DNA of 64,000 nucleotides, taken from Akkermansia muciniphila (lineage in GTDB: Bacteria > Verrucomicrobiota > Verrucomicrobiia > Verrucomicrobiales > V1-33). Positions 24,167 to 33,389 of this stretch are shown piece by piece. Every line of letters starts with the position of its first letter. Position 1 is the stretch's first letter. Position numbers and translations under genes: made by a program. The notes under the pieces are model-generated. The model worked only from the letters and a program-made list of their open reading frames with translations. It had not been told where the DNA came from and did not search any database. The stretch lies in NCBI GenBank assembly GCA_945861415.1, contig CAMAUV010000002.1, forward strand, positions 1-64,000, in the 5' to 3' direction.

Positions 24167-27100
24167 TCTGCGGCGTCGCGGAAGACTAGCGTGGTAGTGC
24201 CGTCGGCATTTGGGGTGGCGCTGAGCAGCGGCAGCGGAGTCCAGCCGTTGAGGTCGCTGCCGGCTTCCGCGGTGAGGGTGACGCTGGCCAGGGCCTGACT
24301 ACTCACGGTCCATGTGGCATGCAGGTGATCCAGCGTGTCCGGGCCGGGAGCGATGCTGTAGGTGGGCAGTGCAGTGAGCCTGTCGGACGGGGCTTTGTCG
24401 GGCATGGTGCCGAGGGCGAACTCGATCAGATTAGTCATGCCATCGCTGTCGGGATCTGCATCCGGGCCGGTGATGGCGGGGTTCGCGATTTCCGTGGCAT
24501 TGAAATGCCCATCCAGCCAGATGTGGAAGGTGACCGGGGTGACCAATGCGCCAGGGGAGCCGGCCCATTGGAGGGTGGCGGTCCAAGTGGCAGGCAGGTT
24601 GTGGTCGGGATTGGTGGCCGGACTGACCAATCGCAAGGCGGAACCGCGGCCATCGGCAGCTTCCGGCCAGCCGAGGGACTCTGCATTGTTGTAGGCGAAA
24701 TCCTTGATCGTATCCGCATCCGTGCCGATATCCGCCCCGTCGGGGCCGGTGATCCAGAGGCGTTCGCCGCTGTTGCTGAGGTTCCCGACGTACTCGCCGG
24801 CGATCCTAGCATTGAGGGATATTCCGTAGCGGGTGCGGAAGGCGCTTTTTTTTTTCACCAGCAGCACGGTGTCGCCGGGGGCGAGTGCCCGGATGGGCGA
24901 CTGTACGGTGGCGATACCGAAAGCGAACACGCATCCGGCAGAGATATTCACGTTGTCGAGGCTCACGGGATCGGGGCCGATAGCCATGAGTTCGAGGTAT
25001 TCGAATTCATCCTTGTCCGTGTAGCCGGCCAGCGTCTCCGCAGGGGTGGTGTCCGGCGGGTTATACATGATCTGATTCACGACCAGAGTCGATGCCGTGG
25101 CAGGCACTGTGGCGAACTGGAAGGTGGCTTCTGTGAGGGCGCTCCATTCGTTGGTGGCGCCGTTTTTCACGCGGGCTTTCACGGTGGTGTAGAGCGAGCC
25201 GGGAAGAGAGAAACTCACGCTGTCCGGCGAGGCCGTGGTGATAGCGGTGGTTGCGGTGGCCACTGCGGTGCCGCCCCACTCACGAGGATCGCTTCCGTCG
25301 GTGGTGTAGTAAATGGTGCTGCCAGCCGGGACGGTGGCGTTGGTGGAAATGCTCAGGGAAAAACCCGTAGGCACCACGCCGCCGTGCCGGCTGAAGGTGA
25401 CGGGCTCTGTGGCGGGCCAGAGGCCATGTAAACGGAAGCGGATGTCCGCATTCACATTTGTCGCCGAGCCGCCTACGGGTGTGTAAATGTAGCTGACGGG
25501 ATTGAACAGGAACTGACGCCGCGGGGGCAGGGAGGCAGTACGGTTCACACCGCTCACGGCCCATGTCCAATTGGCGGTGGAGGTCCAATTGGTCCAGAAG
25601 GCGGGCGGATCGCCGAGTGTCCCACCATACGTGTACTGTAGCAGCGGGCGGAACGGATCGGCCAGTTCCTTCATGCGCTTCTGGATCGGGCAGTTCGTAT
25701 TGACGCGGTCATCAAGGATGTTGCCGTTAAAGAACCAGTGGTTGATGCGGTCGGCATAGCGCAGTTTGAACTCCGCGGATGTGTAAAGCCCCCGCCAGAG
25801 ACGGCTCTGCTGGCTGCTCCCGGTGCCAGTGGTGGCTTTGAAGTCGATGGCGATCGTGTCATACCACGGCGGCTTGGTATTTCCGTGGCCAAAAGATCCC
25901 TCGGCATCCCAGATGTGCAGCCGCCATTTGCCTTCGGGAGTTTTCTCGCGGGAGGCGATCCAGTTGTTGTTCGGCCAGTCCCACGTGCTCATGTAGGTGT
26001 TGAGCAGCCAGTAGTCGATCATTTCATCCATCTCGATGCGACTTTGAATGGCGTCCCAGTTTGCCTGATTCGAAAGATTTTGTTCCGCAGCCACTATGGT
26101 GGCGTCCCAATGGCCCGCGTCGCCCTCCTCCACGATGTCGTTGATGCGGATGTCCCAGAGGTTTTCGGAATCAAAGTGGCGCTGGAAGTAGGGCTCGCGG
26201 TAGCGTTCCACCGTGTTGTAGAACCCTTTGTAAATCCCGTTCACATAAAGCGTGTTGAGGCGCCCCTGCACGGCTTTGTGCCCCATGTCGTTGAAGAGGC
26301 GGCGCACCAGTTCGTCTTTGATGAATGGGTTGCTGATGTCATTCTTGCCGGCCCGGGGGCGGAGTTCGTCGAACGATTTCACCGGATAGTCCTGACCGAG
26401 GAACGGATAATTGAGTTCGCCCTGCTCGTAGTCTTCGCGGAAGAAAAGATTGAAACTGGCCTTTTCCGTGTCATCAGCCGGCCATGGTGAGGCGGCGGTT
26501 TGGGTGAGCCTGAGCCGCGGACGGCTGTAAGGGCTGCTAGCAATGCGGATGCCTGCAGCCTCGGAAAAGCCCGCCGTGCCGTCCACGGGGAACCATTCCA
26601 AGTGCAGTGCCCGCTCAAACGGCCGTCCGTGCATGGTTCCCATGCTGTAGTCGGTGATGGCGTTGGGCTGGGTCCACACTCCGCTGCCGCTATACACGCC
26701 TCCATTGATGACCATGACCCCATGGTCCTTGTAAAAAGTCTTTGCCCCATCTCCCGTAAAGATCAGCGCTGGCACTGTCTGGAGCGAGGTGTTTTGATTG
26801 ATGAGCAGGGTAATGGTTTTAGTGTTCGAAGGCACGGCTCCAGCCATGAAGGCACGGGCACGGATGACGCGGCCCGTTTTGTCATTGGCCCCGGCGGCAA
26901 CATTCAGCGAACCACCAGCGGGATAGCGCGCCGAAGTCTCCGTGGGCTCGCTGCCGTCGGTGGTATAGCGGATCTCCGCACCGGGGGTGAGCGTCTGCAT
27001 GTGGAGGTCCTGGGCGCCGGTGTAAAAGCCTCCAGCCTTTGGCGTGAGAGAGGCTGCATCAGAGAAGAAATCCGGCGTTTTGCATCGCTTCTCACTACTA

Positions 27101-29778
27101 ATGGGGCCGTTGGCAGCGTTGGGAGTGGTGACATTGAAGTAGCCTAGCATTCCATCCACCGACGAGCGTCCGTAGCTGTGGAAGGCGTCCACGCGGGGAT
27201 AGTCGATGCTGTCCACCAGCGTGCCGTTCTGTGCGAGATAGACGGTCTCGCCGCCTTCGCTGAGTTTGAAGTTTGTGTGCAGATACAGCTGCCCGGTGAG
27301 GGCGCTGTTCTCATCGCAGAGCAGGAGCAGGTGGCCATTGGCCGGGATCATCGTGCCATTGGGGAAAGCCCACTTGATGAGGTTGCCGCTTTCATCGCTG
27401 AGCGACCATCCGGTTAGGTCCACGGGGAAACCGCCCGCGTTACGCAGTTCGATCCAGTCGGCGAATCCCGGCAGATTGGGGAATGGCGGTGGAAGGATTG
27501 GTTCCGCCCGGTTGTTAGGCACTTTGGGAAGATTTGGCTCCCAGACACCGCCGCTGGGCTCCCCGGCTCCCACGAAATACTGCATGCTGCTGCCGAGGCC
27601 GAAAAACGGTGTGATGGGTGTCTGCCGGGCATAGGTGACGCGGAAATCCTCGAGCCAGAGGTCCTTTCCGGGAGCCGCGGCATATGAGGCGTCCACTAGT
27701 TCAAGGACCGGACGGAAGGACTGGCTGCCGGCATTGTTCAGCGCGGCGAGAAACTGCCTGCGGGAGGCCGCTGCGGGAGCGCTAAGGGGCGCACTGAAGT
27801 TTGTGAAACCTGCTGCATCCGCTGCCGCCACTTTTAGCATTTCTGTTGGCAGCAACACGCGGCCGGAGTAACGGATTTCATCCAGCTTGAGCGGCCATGC
27901 CGCGCTGGCGGGTGCGGGCATAGCAGTGCCGGTAAACTTCCCGAAATCAATATTCCCTGCCGGATGCGTCCATGAATTATTCAGCACAAACGAGCTGCCC
28001 GCCACATAGTCTGTGTAGATGGTGATGCGCTTGGTCGCGCCGTCGTATGTGATGGAGACGTGACGCCAGACGTTGGTAGCCGTGTCATTGTACTGATCAC
28101 CGTCGGTGTAAACATCCGCGGCGGCGCTGTAGCTGTTAAAGTTTCCATCGCCGGAGGGCGTGTCCACAAAGGTGTAGCCGCCAGCACCTACGCGATTGTT
28201 ATCCAGTGGGGCCGGCGCAATCCCCACGGTGTCCCAGCGAGTACGGATTTTGCCAAAATTCGTCCGCGCCACGCCGTGGTCGAAGTCAATCTGCCAAGCA
28301 TGGCGGTCGGACGCCGTGGCACTGTCCGCATTAGGACCATCCACCAAACGCCGTATGAAGCTCTCGTACGTCGTCGGTTCACCAGTGATTTTGACGAACA
28401 TCTCCACCGTGAAGCTCGTGGTATTATAAAGCGCATTGTTCGACGCAGAGAATCGGGCGTTGGCGAGCGTGGCATCGAAACTGAAAGTGTTGTTATACAA
28501 GCCACCGGTGATGGGATCGAGGACCCTCGCCCCGGCGGTATCCGTGGAATATTTCGCCGCATTCGTCGTCACGAGCGCTGCCTGTGCGGTAGCGTTGTTT
28601 ACCACGCTGGGCGCATTGGCGATGGTGGCTCCATTGTTGCCCGCAACGGGATTGCCGCTGACGATGTGGTCTTCAAACCGCCACCAACTGAGGACCTCTG
28701 CGGCCGGCTGCACTGTCGAGCCAGCAAGCGAGCCCATGGGCAGGGCATCGGCGGGGCTGCCGCCCACGGGTTCCAGCTTCACACTCGCGGAATAGCCAGC
28801 GGCAGCTTTGAATTTAAAGGCCAGCGTGGTCGCAGCGAGGTCCGCCTCGGTCACCGCCCCGGCGGCCCACTGTGCGGCCATGTTGATTGCAGGGCCGTAA
28901 ATCCTTGACGGCTGCGTTGGCCCGGTGCCGGTGGCGTTGACGCGCAGCACGCCACTGTTGCCTGTGCCGCCGGTGGTCTGGAGGAGCTGATCGATCGTCA
29001 AAGCACTCCACGCGGCATCGGAAAATGGATCGGCGGCACTTGTCAGCCAGCCTGCGGGCGGCGTGCCGGTGGTCGTGTTGGTGATGCTGCCCGCAGTGTT
29101 GGTGTGAGTGCGGCTGGAGCCGTTAGCGTTGTTGAAGTTCTCACTTAACTCCGTGGTGGTGAGGATGCCGTTGTTCAATTCCAGTCCGGCATCAATCCGA
29201 AGGTCGCCTTTGCCATCCACGGACGCATTGGCCACCTGTATGGCCAGCACATTATCCCCTTCCACGAGGAACTGGTTCGCGGCACCGAGATTTACATCCA
29301 GCGTATCTGTGGGAGGGGCCGGACGGTTAGAAAAAGCCGGCTGATCCGCATACACAATGCCCTTTGCGGCCCCCAGCCGGGCCCGGGAGATTTCCTTGCC
29401 GTTGAGGAAGGCGATGTAGCCGTCATTGTAGTCGATGCGCAGCCGCAGGTTTTCCTTGCTGGCCGCATTGACGGCGGAAACCGTGAAGACCTTCCGCGCA
29501 TAGAGCGAGGACGTCTTTCCGTCGAGTTGTGACTTCAGATTCGTGCCCAATCCGCTATCCCCGGCATTGAATCCCAGAGGTGCCGTCCCTGTGGGCCACG
29601 CAGAGGCATTGAATGCCGAATCGAACCAAGCAGGCCCAGTGCCCAGACGCGGCTGGCCGCTTGCATCCCAGCGCAGAGCCCGTTCGTTGGGCGCTGCATT
29701 GATTTCATTGATGGTGACCTGACCGTGCAGCTGAGCACAGACAAGGACGGCGATGATGGAAACGGGAAATTTCTTCAT
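24115..29778 (-). CDS. Giant secreted CotH-kinase / lamin-tail / LamG multidomain protein
   Basis: 1887 residues from MKKFPVSIIAVLVCAQLHG, a clean signal peptide; the track start is 13 codons upstream. Approximate domains: LamG-like lectin fold at ~430-630 (FTVEMFVKI); lamin-tail domain near 770-850 (FADWIELRNAGGFPVDLTGW); chitobiase-type strand near 930 (EIRYTTDGSEPTE); CotH kinase-like domain ~1150-1370 with LHIWDAEGSFG, the position of the metal-binding Asp; a second chitobiase-type strand near 1495; another lamin-tail-like region near 1590; calcium-loop PDADPDSDG near 1775; and a C-terminal beta domain. Such proteins are common in Verrucomicrobiota. They may phosphorylate or bind extracellular targets; function is unproven. 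No sorting tail is visible. Confidence 0.88.
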   Translation of the reverse strand: MKKFPVSIIAVLVCAQLHGQVTINEINAAPNERALRWDASGQPRLGTGPAWFDSAFNASAWPTGTAPLGFNAGDSGLGTNLKSQLDGKTSSLYARKVFTVSAVNAASKENLRLRIDYNDGYIAFLNGKEISRARLGAAKGIVYADQPAFSNRPAPPTDTLDVNLGAANQFLVEGDNVLAIQVANASVDGKGDLRIDAGLELNNGILTTTELSENFNNANGSSRTHTNTAGSITNTTTGTPPAGWLTSAADPFSDAAWSALTIDQLLQTTGGTGNSGVLRVNATGTGPTQPSRIYGPAINMAAQWAAGAVTEADLAATTLAFKFKAAAGYSASVKLEPVGGSPADALPMGSLAGSTVQPAAEVLSWWRFEDHIVSGNPVAGNNGATIANAPSVVNNATAQAALVTTNAAKYSTDTAGARVLDPITGGLYNNTFSFDATLANARFSASNNALYNTTSFTVEMFVKITGEPTTYESFIRRLVDGPNADSATASDRHAWQIDFDHGVARTNFGKIRTRWDTVGIAPAPLDNNRVGAGGYTFVDTPSGDGNFNSYSAAADVYTDGDQYNDTATNVWRHVSITYDGATKRITIYTDYVAGSSFVLNNSWTHPAGNIDFGKFTGTAMPAPASAAWPLKLDEIRYSGRVLLPTEMLKVAAADAAGFTNFSAPLSAPAAASRRQFLAALNNAGSQSFRPVLELVDASYAAAPGKDLWLEDFRVTYARQTPITPFFGLGSSMQYFVGAGEPSGGVWEPNLPKVPNNRAEPILPPPFPNLPGFADWIELRNAGGFPVDLTGWSLSDESGNLIKWAFPNGTMIPANGHLLLLCDENSALTGQLYLHTNFKLSEGGETVYLAQNGTLVDSIDYPRVDAFHSYGRSSVDGMLGYFNVTTPNAANGPISSEKRCKTPDFFSDAASLTPKAGGFYTGAQDLHMQTLTPGAEIRYTTDGSEPTETSARYPAGGSLNVAAGANDKTGRVIRARAFMAGAVPSNTKTITLLINQNTSLQTVPALIFTGDGAKTFYKDHGVMVINGGVYSGSGVWTQPNAITDYSMGTMHGRPFERALHLEWFPVDGTAGFSEAAGIRIASSPYSRPRLRLTQTAASPWPADDTEKASFNLFFREDYEQGELNYPFLGQDYPVKSFDELRPRAGKNDISNPFIKDELVRRLFNDMGHKAVQGRLNTLYVNGIYKGFYNTVERYREPYFQRHFDSENLWDIRINDIVEEGDAGHWDATIVAAEQNLSNQANWDAIQSRIEMDEMIDYWLLNTYMSTWDWPNNNWIASREKTPEGKWRLHIWDAEGSFGHGNTKPPWYDTIAIDFKATTGTGSSQQSRLWRGLYTSAEFKLRYADRINHWFFNGNILDDRVNTNCPIQKRMKELADPFRPLLQYTYGGTLGDPPAFWTNWTSTANWTWAVSGVNRTASLPPRRQFLFNPVSYIYTPVGGSATNVNADIRFRLHGLWPATEPVTFSRHGGVVPTGFSLSISTNATVPAGSTIYYTTDGSDPREWGGTAVATATTAITTASPDSVSFSLPGSLYTTVKARVKNGATNEWSALTEATFQFATVPATASTLVVNQIMYNPPDTTPAETLAGYTDKDEFEYLELMAIGPDPVSLDNVNISAGCVFAFGIATVQSPIRALAPGDTVLLVKKKSAFRTRYGISLNARIAGEYVGNLSNSGERLWITGPDGADIGTDADTIKDFAYNNAESLGWPEAADGRGSALRLVSPATNPDHNLPATWTATLQWAGSPGALVTPVTFHIWLDGHFNATEIANPAITGPDADPDSDGMTNLIEFALGTMPDKAPSDRLTALPTYSIAPGPDTLDHLHATWTVSSQALASVTLTAEAGSDLNGWTPLPLLSATPNADGTTTLVFRDAAEWLNALRHYVRMSITTN

Positions 29779-29860
29779 GGAAATGCGAGGGATGGGCGAT
29801 TGTGGCAAATTTGTCACGATCGCGGCAATGCCTTTTCTCGCGGAGTGGTCTGATCGATTC

Positions 29861-31672
29861 CTATCGACGGCGGCGGCGCAGCCCCACCATTGCCATACCG
29901 GCCAGAGCCAGCAGGCTGCTGGAGGCCTCGGGAATGACGGTCAGCACCAGATCATTGCCGGTGCCGCCCTGATAGTCGGCCAGGAAGCCGTAGTTGTTAC
30001 CGAGGAACGACAGGATGACGGTGGAATCGTCCGCAAGATTGCTGAAGGTGCCGAAAATGGTGTCTGAGCCGGCGTTGTCGATGAGCGTGAAGGAGGTATC
30101 GGGTGCCGGAGCGTAGCCCAAAGCGAGGGTGATCACACTGGAGCCTGCGATGGTCACGGTGGCGGGATCACCGATAGCGAGCTGGTCGTAACCAGTGCCC
30201 GGTGCAGAGCCATTCATCTCCACGGCAAAAACTGATGCGGCGTTCAAGGACAACGGCTTGTTGCTGGTGATGAGGCCCGGCGAATTGCCGGGGGCGAGGG
30301 TGCCATTGATCTGCACTGTAGAGGCGGCCAGCCCAGCATTGATGGTGCCCGATCCACCGAGGGTGGCTCCGGCAGCTACGGTGACGGTGTCACCAGCGAT
30401 GCTGCCGTTTACCAGCAGGGTGCCTCCGAGGACTTCCGTGGTGCCGCCATAGGTGTTCACTCCGCTGAGGATCACGCTACCGGTGGTGGCGGAGCCCACG
30501 AGTTGGTTGGCATTTGCATCGGGGACGCCATTTACGTCCGCATCAAGGTTCGGATGATTGCGGAATTGGTTGATGGTGATGCGGGTGAGGTTCGCGGCAT
30601 TGGAGGAGGCAGCGGGTGTGGAACTGCCCGCCACGGGAGCCGTGGCCCCGGAGATGATGCCTGTGAACTCCGCAGTGCCTCCACCGGCAGCGCTGAGGGC
30701 GATGTTGTTGATGACGCTGATGACGTTCGTCCCATCGCTGCCTGCCGCGGTGCCGGTAACCGGCGCCAAGACCCCCTGTCCTGCAATGTTGCCGCTGAAG
30801 GTGATCTGTCCGCTGGTGTTCAGTCCACCGAATTCATAACCGTTGAAGAGGCTAACGGTTCCTCTGTCGCCGTAGAGCGACTGGAAAACGCCGGGGAGCA
30901 CTCCGTTGATGTTTGCTACGGTTCCAAGATTCGTGCCGGTGCCTTGGCCGGGGGCCAAGGCGCGGGCGTAACTGGTGCCTGGTGCTTCCAGAAAGAGCCG
31001 GCGGTTGGCTCCGGTTTGGTTTTGGGGGAACATGTTCCCGCCGTTGCCATCTGCCAGGCTGAACGTCTGCGTATCCACCGGGCTGTTCGTGCCCACCGCG
31101 CCGACGCTGCCTTCAACGATGATGGTTCCATTGGTGATACTCTGCGTGTTCGTGTAGGTGCGTGCAACATCGGAGAACCGGTAGCTGCCATGAGAGCGAC
31201 CATCCACCGTGAGCGCACCGGGGGCATTCGGTCCAAAGTGGATGTTGCCAGCGACGCCGGTGCCTCCCGCGGCAATGCTGATGCCACCAGTGAAGCGAAT
31301 GGTCTGCCCCTGTCTTGCGGCAAAGAACTCCACGCCCCGGGCTGCGGTGGTTTCCAGCTCCGGCAGGATGACATTTCCGCTCACGGTCAGAGTATTTGTG
31401 TTCAACCCTCCGGATCCATTCGAGGAGATCGAGGAGATCGTGGAGATCCCGAAGCGGACCCGTCCAGTCGGTGCCGCATTGCCACCGGAGCCTGACATGT
31501 CCAGATCGCGGGCAAATGTGTAATTGCTTGTGTCATCGGATGCCTGCAGCCGCAGTTCCGCCGTGAGGTTATTGGCAAAACTTGGCGTGCCGGTCCCCAC
31601 CGCCGAGGCGGGGCCGCCAAGTCTGACCGCTGTGGCGGAATTCCCGAGTCCGCCATCTGTGCTGATCAGCAC
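29861..31672 (-). CDS. C-terminal part of an interrupted autotransporter-strand-repeat PEP-CTERM protein
   Basis: The open frame runs from the stop at 31808 to 29861; the track begins at the first ATG, 31672. It is Gly/Ala/Thr/Asn-rich beta-helix sequence with the autotransporter-associated strand motif SGVNTYGGTTEVLGGTLLVNGSIAG and ANTLTVSGNV-like repeats. It ends in VIPEASSSLLALAGMAMVGLRRRRR, a PEP-CTERM sorting signal: a PEP-like motif, a hydrophobic helix and an Arg cluster recognised by exosortase. The N-terminal 164 residues are in the same frame beyond one TGA. As it stands this part has no signal peptide and would not be exported. Confidence 0.75.
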   Translation of the reverse strand: MLISTDGGLGNSATAVRLGGPASAVGTGTPSFANNLTAELRLQASDDTSNYTFARDLDMSGSGGNAAPTGRVRFGISTISSISSNGSGGLNTNTLTVSGNVILPELETTAARGVEFFAARQGQTIRFTGGISIAAGGTGVAGNIHFGPNAPGALTVDGRSHGSYRFSDVARTYTNTQSITNGTIIVEGSVGAVGTNSPVDTQTFSLADGNGGNMFPQNQTGANRRLFLEAPGTSYARALAPGQGTGTNLGTVANINGVLPGVFQSLYGDRGTVSLFNGYEFGGLNTSGQITFSGNIAGQGVLAPVTGTAAGSDGTNVISVINNIALSAAGGGTAEFTGIISGATAPVAGSSTPAASSNAANLTRITINQFRNHPNLDADVNGVPDANANQLVGSATTGSVILSGVNTYGGTTEVLGGTLLVNGSIAGDTVTVAAGATLGGSGTINAGLAASTVQINGTLAPGNSPGLITSNKPLSLNAASVFAVEMNGSAPGTGYDQLAIGDPATVTIAGSSVITLALGYAPAPDTSFTLIDNAGSDTIFGTFSNLADDSTVILSFLGNNYGFLADYQGGTGNDLVLTVIPEASSSLLALAGMAMVGLRRRRR

Positions 31673-31807
31673 ATCTCTCCGGAAGATCAGGGTGCTGTTT
31701 CCGACACTGACACCGCCGGTGAAGCTGTTTCCTGAATTCTGGAGATTGATAAGTTGAGTGGAATTGGCCGTCGCCCCGGGGATGGAAGGATTGGTGAGGG
31801 TGATTCC

Positions 31808-32302
31808 TCAAGTGCCGCTGATCACGCCGCCAAGAGCAATTCTGTTCGCCGAAGCCAGATAGGGCACGCGGATTATGAGATCGTCATTCAGGGTGATTCC
31901 CGCGCTGATGGTTTCACTCATACCGGGAGCGACTGTGACGGTCCGGCCCAGCACAGCGCTTCCAGTGCTGACGTCAAATGTAATCGATCCGACCGTGCCA
32001 GCCGCGATGGTCTGGGCGAAAAATGCCGTCGTGGAATCGCCCAGATTCAGCGTGCCCACTGTGATCGGCTCGTTCAGTTCGATCGTCTGCGCTCCTGCGG
32101 TGTTGATGTTCACATTCGCCACATCATCGATGCCATTGGGAAACTGCGTCGTGGTGGCCCAGTTGGCGGGGTCGTTCCAGCCATACGGGCCCGCAGCCGT
32201 GGGCACCCACGTATCGCTGGCGGCAAAGACGGACGGTGCCACAGCCAAAGTGGAAATCAGACTGACAAAGGAGAGGCGGAGGTGTTTGGTCATGGATGTC
32301 AT
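31808..32302 (-). CDS. N-terminal part of the same PEP-CTERM protein, ended by an in-frame TGA
   Basis: 164 residues with a good signal peptide (LRLSFVSLISTLAVAPSVFA) and a TWxxxxxGxWNDPANWATT start, typical of strand-repeat proteins. It stops at TGA 31808-31810 in the middle of the repeat motif GGVISGT. The same frame then continues GITLTNPSIPGATANSTQLINLQNSGNSFTGG without a shift. The expected residue is Gly, so a GGA-to-TGA change would explain it. Together the two parts form an 813-residue protein plus one internal stop. Confidence 0.75.
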   Translation of the reverse strand: MTSMTKHLRLSFVSLISTLAVAPSVFAASDTWVPTAAGPYGWNDPANWATTTQFPNGIDDVANVNINTAGAQTIELNEPITVGTLNLGDSTTAFFAQTIAAGTVGSITFDVSTGSAVLGRTVTVAPGMSETISAGITLNDDLIIRVPYLASANRIALGGVISGT

Positions 32303-32516
32303 GTGCTGCGAAATGGGCGAATGATGACGGTTTGAGAGTGGATAGGAAAAGCCTGTTTAAGGCCACCAGTTGCACGGCTGGGATGCCGGAAGATAAAAAT
32401 GATCCGGGATTATCAGAGGCAGCATGCCAAATCCGCCCCGGTTTGGCCATCGCTCGAAAGAGCGAATCTTACGCTGCCCCCTGCCAGCCGCCCAAGGTTA
32501 AAATGGTCGAATTGAC

Positions 32517-33185
32517 TCAAATTTTCAGAATGCCCAGCTTGTAACCCGCCGCCACGGCTCCCGCACGGTCCTCTACGCAGAGTTTCGAGAGGATGCCCTT
32601 CACATGCGTTTTTACCGTGTGTTCGCTGACAAATAAGTCCGATGCGATCTGCTTGTTGCTTTGCCCTCGGCCCATGCCGGCCAGCACTTCCAGTTCCCGT
32701 GGACTTAGCTGCTGTCGCTCTGTCAGACGCGCCGTCACTTCGCGGCCAAATTGTCTCGCGCCGCCGGCAGCCGCCCTCACGGATGCGGCCAACTGCCCGG
32801 GACTAGTCGTTTTGGAAAGATAGCCCATGGCACCCGCCGCAACGGCAGTGGCTACCTCTTCATCCAGCTCCTCGGTGCTAAGCATCAGAACGCAGGCGCC
32901 GGGATGCTCGGACCGGATCTGCCGCAGCGCCTCCAGTCCGTCCACCTCCGGCATCCGCACATCTAGCAGGGCCACATCCGGCAGGAATTTCCGGTATAAA
33001 GAGACCGCCTGTGCCCCGTTTTCAGCTTCTGCCACCACGGAAATGTCGCCTTCATTGCCCAACATGGAGGCCAAGCCCACGCGGACGACTACGTGGTCGT
33101 CAGCGATCAGCACCCGGATGGCTGTGGGTGACTCTTCGGTGATTTTTTTACTCAAGGGCATGGTGATGGCAAGTTCTCTGGTCAT
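32517..33185 (-). CDS. NarL/LuxR-family response regulator
   Basis: 222 residues. The receiver domain (~20-135) has ADDHVVVR, the phosphoacceptor Asp in VALLDVRMPE, and LSKTTSPG with the conserved Lys. The LuxR-type helix-turn-helix is at ~155-215 (LSPRELEVLAGMGRGQSNKQIA, VSEHTVKTHVKGILSKL). It is divergent from a HisKA_3 sensor kinase gene 80 bp away and is its natural partner. A second possible start is MPLSKK at 33161. Targets are unknown. The exported-protein genes downstream on the same strand are possible ones. Confidence 0.92.
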   Translation of the reverse strand: MTRELAITMPLSKKITEESPTAIRVLIADDHVVVRVGLASMLGNEGDISVVAEAENGAQAVSLYRKFLPDVALLDVRMPEVDGLEALRQIRSEHPGACVLMLSTEELDEEVATAVAAGAMGYLSKTTSPGQLAASVRAAAGGARQFGREVTARLTERQQLSPRELEVLAGMGRGQSNKQIASDLFVSEHTVKTHVKGILSKLCVEDRAGAVAAGYKLGILKI

Positions 33186-33266
33186 CCTTTCGCATCCCCG
33201 GCCTATTTGCCAAGTCCCTCGAAAGAGCGAATCGCTTTTTTCCGGAACGCCTCTAGACTGCCTGCC

Positions 33267-33389
33267 GTGTTTCGTATCCTTCTGATCCTGCTGTTCACTA
33301 CCGTGGGGGCGCTCTGCGCATAGGAACCCCTGCGTTCCTGTGCCGGCATCCGTGCTCTACCGCGGCAGCAGGCAAACAAACGGCTGCCG
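33267..33389 (+). pseudogene. Separated signal-peptide leader of the sensor kinase, cut off by TAG
   Basis: A GTG at 33267 opens a textbook signal peptide (FRILLILLFTTVGALCA). The next codon is TAG (33321-33323), exactly after the expected LCA cleavage site, where Gln is common (CAG to TAG). The frame then continues without shift (EPLRSCAGIRALPRQQANKRLP) into the sensor kinase below. Confidence 0.65.

Noticed and set aside
24319-28908. Long plus-strand ORFs (370, 250, 215 and 282 residues)
   Set aside because: All are opposite the CotH protein gene and show Gly/Val/Arg-rich shadow composition without domain motifs.
30503-31495. 330-residue plus ORF
   Set aside because: Opposite the strand-repeat protein; repetitive Gly/Asp composition reflects the repeats on the other strand.
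15446-33323. Reassigned stop codons (TAG or TGA read as sense)
   Set aside because: Both TAG and TGA interrupt genes, at positions expecting different residues, and other loci carry frameshifts. Intact genes in the window use all three stops as terminators. Decay or sequence error is simpler.
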